This document shows positions 4,885 to 8,963 of a DNA stretch of 8,963 bases, piece after piece. Made by a program: the position numbers and the translations under genes. A model generated the notes under the pieces. It saw only the letters and a list, made by a program, of their open reading frames with translations. It did no database searches and had not been told where the DNA came from. This DNA is from Actinomycetota bacterium (GTDB lineage Bacteria > Actinomycetota > Geothermincolia > Geothermincolales > RBG-13-55-18): positions 1 through 8,963 of the forward strand of contig JAPWVA010000027.1 of NCBI GenBank assembly GCA_028275245.1, written 5' to 3'. Positions within the stretch are counted from its first letter, which is position 1, and each line of letters starts with the position of its first letter.

Positions 4885-5886
4885 TCATTTCCGGGTAACG
4901 AGGATGAGTCCGTCACTATCCCGGAGCTCCCGGAGCTCCACCAATCCCTCTTCCCGCAAGATCTCCAGGTGACCCATCACCTCACGGAGGGCCAGCCAGG
5001 AATCCATGGTCGCGGTTTCCCTCTCGACCTGGGGGAAGAGCATGGCCGCCAGCTCCCAGGGTGTGGAGCCCCTACCCGGTATCCCCTCCAACACCTCCCT
5101 TAACCTCCGGCGATGATGCTCCAGGTTGAAAGCGATCCTCCTCGCCACCCTGGAGATGGGCCGCCCGTGACCGGGATAAGCTACCAGAATATCAAAGTCC
5201 TCCAGCTTACCCAGGGACGACACGAAATGGGGAAGGCCCGACCTCCAGGAGCCGTCCTCCCCCACCAAGAGGTCCGGGTTGGGCGTGATGGACCGGATGA
5301 GATGGTCTCCTGAGAAGAGAATCCTCTCCCTTTCCTCGTAGAGGCAGAGGTGGCCGAAGGTATGCCCCGGCGTATGTAGGACCCGGAGCCTCCTGCCTCC
5401 TCCCTCGACCACTTCCCCCTCCACCAGGGCCTCCTCCACCCGGCAGCGTTCCGTCAAAACCCTCCAACGTCTCCACGATTCCAGTGTCTTTTGCAGCCTC
5501 CGCGGAGGAAACCCGCATCTCTCCGCGAACCTCCCCATCCTCTGCACTTCCCGGAGGGCTGCCTCCTCGTCCCTCTCCAGCCGCCAGACCTCGTCGACGT
5601 GGGCGCAGATACGGCCCCCTAGGCGCCTCGACACCTCCGCAGCAGACCCGCTATGATCTACGTGGGCATGGGTAAGGACAATCCTTTCCAGCCGGCTCAC
5701 CCCCGCCTTGCGTATCGCCCTCTCCAAGGCATCCACCAGGGGACCAAAGAGAGGGGGAACGTCCAGCAGCAAAGGACAATCGCCGGCGAAGAGGTAATAG
5801 TTCAGGTTCTGGAGGGGACCTTGCACGGGGATCTCAATACGGAATATCCCCGGCCTGACGGGTTCCAGAAGCTCTGGATCGTCCAT
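4885..5886 (-). CDS. Metallo-beta-lactamase-fold hydrolase with C-terminal winged helix
   Basis: This 333-aa protein has the MBL metal-site motifs: THAHVDHSG (His73, His75, Asp77, His78), PGH (His175), GD (Asp194) and PGHG (His240), so a two-metal site should be complete. Residues about 250-333 form a helical/winged-helix tail (HHRRRLREVLEGIPGRG, then TPWELAAMLFP and VMGHLEILREEGLVELRE), the layout of the LACTB2-like branch with a BLACT winged-helix domain. Such proteins act on thioesters, other small esters or RNA, so the substrate cannot be told. An insert of about 60 residues (100-160) between the second and third motifs could form a lid. It starts 33 nt after the HNH gene stop, hence the same operon. 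The ribosome-binding site is weak (GAGCGG). Confidence 0.9.
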   Translation of the reverse strand: MDDPELLEPVRPGIFRIEIPVQGPLQNLNYYLFAGDCPLLLDVPPLFGPLVDALERAIRKAGVSRLERIVLTHAHVDHSGSAAEVSRRLGGRICAHVDEVWRLERDEEAALREVQRMGRFAERCGFPPRRLQKTLESWRRWRVLTERCRVEEALVEGEVVEGGGRRLRVLHTPGHTFGHLCLYEERERILFSGDHLIRSITPNPDLLVGEDGSWRSGLPHFVSSLGKLEDFDILVAYPGHGRPISRVARRIAFNLEHHRRRLREVLEGIPGRGSTPWELAAMLFPQVERETATMDSWLALREVMGHLEILREEGLVELRELRDSDGLILVTRK

Positions 5887-5919
5887 ACCCGCTCATTCCA
5901 TTTCCTGCCAACCAAGCTC

Positions 5920-6462
5920 TCAGCCCACCAGGGCCGAGTCCAGGTAAGGTTCCCAGGCCCTAGGTATGCCGCCTTCCACCCCGTAAAGCCAAACGTAGCC
6001 CTTGGGGCGGAAGGGCTTGCGCAGGAGGCGCAGCCCCGCCTCGTGGGGCAACCGGTTCATCTTGCGCGTGTTGCAACGTCGACAGGCGGCCACCACATTC
6101 TCCCACTCGTGCTTGCCACCTCTGCTTCTGGGGACCACGTGATCTATGCTCTCCGCCCGCCCACCGCAATATTGGCAGGTATGGTTATCCCTGGCGAAGA
6201 CGGCACGGCGACTCAGGGGTATACCTTTTTGGGGCACGTGAACGAAGTAAGCAAGACGGATGACCAGCGGAACGGGCAGGGAGAGGTTCTCGGACCGTAA
6301 GTACGCCCCGTCCCTCTCCACTATCTCCGCCTTTTTCTTGAGCACTAGGATGACGGCCCGCCGCACGTTCACCGTGTTCAGCGGTTGATAGCTGGAGTTG
6401 AGCACCAATACCTTTCCGGGGGCCGCCTCCCCGTTTCCGTCCTGGACGCTCTCCACTTTCAT
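5920..6462 (-). CDS. HNH endonuclease family protein
   Basis: This 180-aa protein has a conserved N-terminal region (VLVLNSSYQPLNTVNVRRAV, residues 18-37; then AEIVE and PLVIRL) and an HNH domain at about 86-135: FARDNHTCQYCG (Cys96, Cys99), DHVVPRSRGG (Asp107, His108), WENVVAACRRCN (Asn122, Cys127, Cys130, Asn131). The four Cys form a structural zinc site; His108 is the catalytic base and Asn131 replaces the last His, as is common. This family is widespread as a lone chromosomal gene in actinobacteria, cyanobacteria and relatives, and its biological role is unsettled. No methyltransferase or defence partner is adjacent. It leads a two-gene unit with the MBL hydrolase. The ATG at 6462 has only a weak site upstream (GAGG or AGGG). 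Confidence 0.92.
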   Translation of the reverse strand: MKVESVQDGNGEAAPGKVLVLNSSYQPLNTVNVRRAVILVLKKKAEIVERDGAYLRSENLSLPVPLVIRLAYFVHVPQKGIPLSRRAVFARDNHTCQYCGGRAESIDHVVPRSRGGKHEWENVVAACRRCNTRKMNRLPHEAGLRLLRKPFRPKGYVWLYGVEGGIPRAWEPYLDSALVG

Positions 6463-6494
6463 CTACCCTGTCATCCTCGCCTTCGTTTCTTCAT

Positions 6495-6523
6495 ATCATA
6501 AACCATGACCAAGACCTTGAACA
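6495..6523 (-). promoter_or_regulatory. Possible promoter for the HNH-MBL unit
   Basis: The minus strand has TATGAT (6495-6500) as a -10 box, 33 nt before the HNH start, and TGTTCA (6518-6523) 17 nt upstream as a poor -35. The -10 is fair and the -35 weak. Confidence 0.4.
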
Positions 6524-6565
6524 GCTGACCCCCCTAAGCCTCCGGTCCGGGAAGATGCTTATCCA

Positions 6566-7147
6566 TCAGGCTTGCCCATCCGTATCTCGGTGCTTACCCA
6601 TCAGCCACGCCCGCAAGGCGAAGGCCAAGAAGGGGAGGGAATGCCAGGCTAGGCCCAGGGCGACCGCGCCCATGGCCACTTGAGGGCGGTATCTCTCAGA
6701 CCTGCGGTAGGAGGAGAAGGCCTTGACCGAAAGGGGAAGGTAGAGAAAAAGGCCGGTGGCGAGCCCGGGCACGTACTTCCTGGCCCTCAGGGAAACGCCC
6801 AGGTGGAGCAGGGCATTGGCATGCAGCAGGCTCGCCATACTCAATCCCAGGAGGGGATTGCGCCGAGCCAGCAGGGCACCCTCCAGGCACCCAGCGATCA
6901 TGGCAGCGTTCACCCCGACCACGACGGGGGTGGACGCATGCTCAAACGCCCGTGGAGCCACCTCGCGGGCCACCCGAAGGAACCCTCCTGGCCACACGTA
7001 TTCCTCCAACACGTGGGCGCAGGAAGCGGCCAGCAACCCCCAGTAAACCGCGCCCCCGCCATTCCCGCTCTCAAACCTGTCTTCCCTTCCCAATTTAACC
7101 CATACCCCCTTTCCTTCCCGCTCGCCATCGAAGGACCCGTGATTCAC
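6566..7147 (-). CDS. HXXEE domain membrane protein
   Basis: This 193-aa protein has several hydrophobic segments (about 33-50, 74-94, 99-118, 126-144, 158-183) and the name motif of the HXXEE family, HVLEE (His45, Glu48, Glu49), followed by WPGGF. Further conserved-type polar residues lie in the membrane segments: Asn80, Asn111 and His115. The buried His/Glu/Asn set suggests metal binding or catalysis, but the family has no known function. The N-terminal 30 residues are polar. The start at 7147 is GTG and overlaps the TGA of the PhlG-like gene (GTGA), which implies translational coupling; no clear ribosome-binding site precedes it. A TTG about 54 nt further in, behind a purine-rich GGAAAGGGGG stretch, is an alternative start. 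It is the last gene of the IclR-led unit. Confidence 0.8.
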   Translation of the reverse strand: MNHGSFDGEREGKGVWVKLGREDRFESGNGGGAVYWGLLAASCAHVLEEYVWPGGFLRVAREVAPRAFEHASTPVVVGVNAAMIAGCLEGALLARRNPLLGLSMASLLHANALLHLGVSLRARKYVPGLATGLFLYLPLSVKAFSSYRRSERYRPQVAMGAVALGLAWHSLPFLAFALRAWLMGKHRDTDGQA

Positions 7148-8040
7148 CTTCGTAAGGTGGCTTCAACCTTCCCACCGTATTCCCCGTAGATCTCCGGCAG
7201 GAAAGAGGCCAGGTTATGGTATTCCATGAGGCTGTGAATACAGATTCCCCGCGCCAGCTCCATGACATCCACTACCGACGGCAACTTCACCCTTACTGGC
7301 CTTCCATCCCTCACCAGATAACCTGACCAGTACCGGCTGCGGTATTCCACCCCATCCCCGGTTACCCTCACGGCGTGAAGGAATGCGGCGATGGGGAGGC
7401 CGAGGCCCGCCAGGTAAACGTTGGCGCAGATCGCCCTGGCAAGGCGGGATTCATCCCCTCCGGGTTCGGGAATCCCGAACTCCTCCGGGGAGAGGAACTC
7501 GATCCTTATCCTCTGGGGAAACCGGGTATGAATCCTCTCCGTGACATAATGGACGCTCCCGTGTATCCTATTCGCCAGTGGAATCCCCGAATCATCTAAA
7601 TGCCTCGCGGGATCCTTGGCCCTTACTGCGTAATGGGCTACAGGGCACCAGATGGCGTACCTAAGGTCCTCCAGGCAATGCCAGTTGAACCACCAGTCCA
7701 GCATCTCGGGGGTGACCCCCGGCATCTTTACCAGGGTGGCCGCCACCCCGGAACCGTCGGGCATCACCGTGTAACCGGTTTCCATCTCCAGGTACCCGGT
7801 CTCGGCCAGGGCCGCCCGGTCCTGGATGGGGGTGGCACGGTCGTGCCTCTCCGGATCTGAGTTGATGCGCTCCAAATCTTCTTTGGGAATAGTTGCCAAT
7901 TTACGGTAGAAGTAACCTGCGTAGGGCAAGGACTTCTCCCCCGGTCTCAGCTTCCTCCGATTCAATCCCCTCAGGTATTCCATGCTCACCCTGTCCGGGA
8001 AAAGGTACGTCCTTTTGATAACCGCGTCCCTCAACCCCAT
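7144..8040 (-). CDS. DAPG hydrolase (PhlG-like) family protein
   Basis: This 298-aa protein resembles the PhlG/phloretin hydrolase family, which cuts carbon-carbon bonds in acylated phenols using a zinc ion. Signatures are GVTPEMLDWWFNWH (108-121), a WCPVAHY segment (131-137) and HSLMEYHNL (269-277). From memory, PhlG of Pseudomonas holds zinc with His129, Glu160, His270 and Glu274; here His121 and the His269-xxx-Glu273 pair stand at matching places, and the remaining Glu (perhaps Glu168) needs an alignment. Length matches the family (about 290). The real substrate is unknown; DAPG itself is unlikely outside its producers. The start has GGGGGT about 6 nt upstream. It lies between an IclR regulator gene and a membrane protein gene that it overlaps. 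Confidence 0.82.
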   Translation of the reverse strand: MGLRDAVIKRTYLFPDRVSMEYLRGLNRRKLRPGEKSLPYAGYFYRKLATIPKEDLERINSDPERHDRATPIQDRAALAETGYLEMETGYTVMPDGSGVAATLVKMPGVTPEMLDWWFNWHCLEDLRYAIWCPVAHYAVRAKDPARHLDDSGIPLANRIHGSVHYVTERIHTRFPQRIRIEFLSPEEFGIPEPGGDESRLARAICANVYLAGLGLPIAAFLHAVRVTGDGVEYRSRYWSGYLVRDGRPVRVKLPSVVDVMELARGICIHSLMEYHNLASFLPEIYGEYGGKVEATLRR

Positions 8041-8081
8041 GCCATCACCCCCTTACTTACCATGAACTGGTAACGGACGAA

Positions 8082-8098
8082 AGCGCTTGATGAGCGCT
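8082..8098. promoter_or_regulatory. Inverted repeat, candidate operator of the PhlG-like gene
   Basis: Two copies of the palindrome AGCGCT (8082-8087 and 8093-8098) are separated by 5 nt in the 76-nt gap between the IclR gene and the PhlG-like gene, 42-58 nt before the latter's start. The symmetry and place fit a regulator-binding site. There is no T run, so it is not a terminator. Confidence 0.45.
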
Positions 8099-8116
8099 CT
8101 CCCTTCTTAAGGCCCT

Positions 8117-8941
8117 TCAAGCATACTCCCGCACATTTCCCCGTTTCCCTACCCGACCATCGCGTTCTTCTTCTCCCGCTCCCGGATAATGCAGGCGGTG
8201 TGAAATGGACTCCGCTGCCCTCATCACCTCTTCCACCAACCTCGAGCCGGTCGCTCCCTTCACCCTCCTGGCGGGACCCGCTACCACCACCGCCGCCACG
8301 GCATTCCCCTCGTGGTCGAACACCGGGGCCCCCACCGCGTTGATGCCCACGTCTATCTCCTCCCTGTCCAGGGAGAACCCTCTCTTCCGAGTTCTCTCCA
8401 GCTCCCTCCAGAGGGCCTCCCGGTCAGTGATGGTCTTAGGGGTGAGTTGGGGAAGATCTTCCCCGATGAGCCTGTCGAAAAGTTCACGAGGGGAGAACGC
8501 TAATATGGCCCTGGCACCCGCCGCCGCATGCACGGGAAGCCTGTCCCCCACCGTGCCGGCGATGCGAACCCGCTGCGGTCCCTCCACCACGCAGGCTATC
8601 ACCGTACCCGGGCCGGAGAGGACCTCCAGGACCACCGTCTCGCCCAACCTGTCCCTTAACCTTTCCATCTCCGGGCGCGCCAACTCCACGATCCGGTACC
8701 CGATGCCGTTGGTGTAGGCCCTCACCAGCTCGGATATGGCTGGACCGAGGGTGAAAGCCTTGGTCCTGGGGTCCTGCTGCAGGAAGCCCCTCGAAGCCAG
8801 GGTCCTCAGGATGCGAGAAGCGGTGGCTTTATGCAATCCGAGTAACCTGCTCACATCCCCAGTCCCCAGCTCCCGATGACGAGTGAAGGCCATGAGGACT
8901 TCCATGGCCTTCTCAATGCTGTTGAGCCCACCTTTTCCCAT
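8117..8941 (-). CDS. IclR family transcriptional regulator
   Basis: This 274-aa protein has the standard IclR layout: an N-terminal winged helix-turn-helix (about 6-60; NSIEKAMEVLMAF, LLGLHKATASRILRTLASRGFL) and an effector-binding domain (about 75-245). Typical motifs of the latter are GDRLPVHAAAGARAILAF, then GFSLDREEIDVGINAVGAPVFDHEGNAVAAVVVAGP written in segments near residues 188-223. IclR proteins bind small organic acids or aromatics and often control neighbouring catabolic genes. The next gene, 76 nt downstream, encodes a PhlG-like hydrolase, its probable target. The last 25 residues are a charged tail beyond the family core. The ATG at 8941 has GGGGGAAA (8946-8953) just upstream; its promoter lies at or beyond the window edge. 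Confidence 0.94.
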   Translation of the reverse strand: MGKGGLNSIEKAMEVLMAFTRHRELGTGDVSRLLGLHKATASRILRTLASRGFLQQDPRTKAFTLGPAISELVRAYTNGIGYRIVELARPEMERLRDRLGETVVLEVLSGPGTVIACVVEGPQRVRIAGTVGDRLPVHAAAGARAILAFSPRELFDRLIGEDLPQLTPKTITDREALWRELERTRKRGFSLDREEIDVGINAVGAPVFDHEGNAVAAVVVAGPARRVKGATGSRLVEEVMRAAESISHRLHYPGAGEEERDGRVGKRGNVREYA

Positions 8942-8963
8942 CTCGTTTCCCCCGTGAATAACT

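Noticed and set aside
3188..4972. A 594-codon open frame on the plus strand, longer than the gene opposite it
   Set aside because: Its translation is rich in His, Pro, Gln and Arg without any family pattern, it includes the tRNA, and it lies antisense to the well-supported DUF362 gene. High GC content keeps the antisense frame open.
5917..5925. GGCTGAGAG on the minus strand, as in a TPP riboswitch
   Set aside because: No other thi-box element is nearby. It spans the end of the HNH gene, whose stop codon is the TGA in it.
5653..6300. A 215-codon plus-strand frame across the MBL/HNH junction
   Set aside because: It covers the catalytic motifs of two recognised minus-strand genes and has no recognisable domain or ribosome-binding site.
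6530..6565. Near-palindrome around TCCGGTCCGGGA after the HXXEE gene, considered as a terminator
   Set aside because: The arms are short and overlapping, and no T run follows on the minus strand.
8205..8717. 170-codon plus-strand frame antisense to the IclR gene
   Set aside because: Ser/Thr/Pro-rich shadow of a clear IclR-family gene.

Overview
The window is GC-rich bacterial DNA, about 60% by eye. It has Shine-Dalgarno-led genes, a TPP riboswitch, a tRNA with encoded CCA and an IclR-type regulator. The DUF1844 gene, the HNH endonuclease family and heavy use of AGG arginine codons would fit a little-cultured actinobacterial or similar deep lineage. A His-type Thi4, which depends on sulfide and Fe(II), would fit an anaerobic or thermal habitat. 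This taxonomic guess is weak. Nothing here is phage, transposon or CRISPR; it reads as ordinary chromosome. All genes but one are on the minus strand.

Region 1 (1-1424, minus) is a thiamine operon. It runs from a TPP riboswitch (1343-1424) through a strong intrinsic terminator (1290-1324) to thi4 (443-1252) and then thiE (overlapping by ATGA and cut by the window edge). The aptamer and the terminator share a 7-nt complementarity that could form the antiterminator, so the control circuit can be read directly. The open frame of thi4 runs back through the riboswitch, which would mislead a longest-ORF start call.

Region 2 (1425-2220) is an intergenic stretch with a clear -10 box and an unusual structured leader (two perfect tandem 15-bp hairpin repeats, then a 7-bp hairpin). 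It precedes the only plus-strand gene, which encodes a DUF1844 protein. That gene ends tail-to-tail with a 69-aa Sm-like protein gene; their stop codons share the palindrome CTAG.

Region 3 (2217-3316, minus) holds a promoter, tRNA-Arg(CCG), a zinc-ribbon/TPR protein starting about 6 nt after the tRNA CCA, and the Sm-like gene.

Region 4 (3374-6462, minus) holds an HNH endonuclease, a metallo-beta-lactamase-fold hydrolase 33 nt behind it, and, after about 210 nt, a DUF362 protein.

Region 5 (6566-8941, minus) is a likely catabolic or detoxifying operon: an IclR regulator, a PhlG-like (2,4-diacetylphloroglucinol hydrolase family) enzyme, and an HXXEE membrane protein overlapping it by GTGA. A perfect inverted repeat between regulator and enzyme is a candidate operator.

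I did not find a clearly new multi-gene defence or mobile system. The best leads are the DUF1844 leader, the tRNA/TPR junction, the readable riboswitch switch and the IclR/PhlG-like/HXXEE operon.
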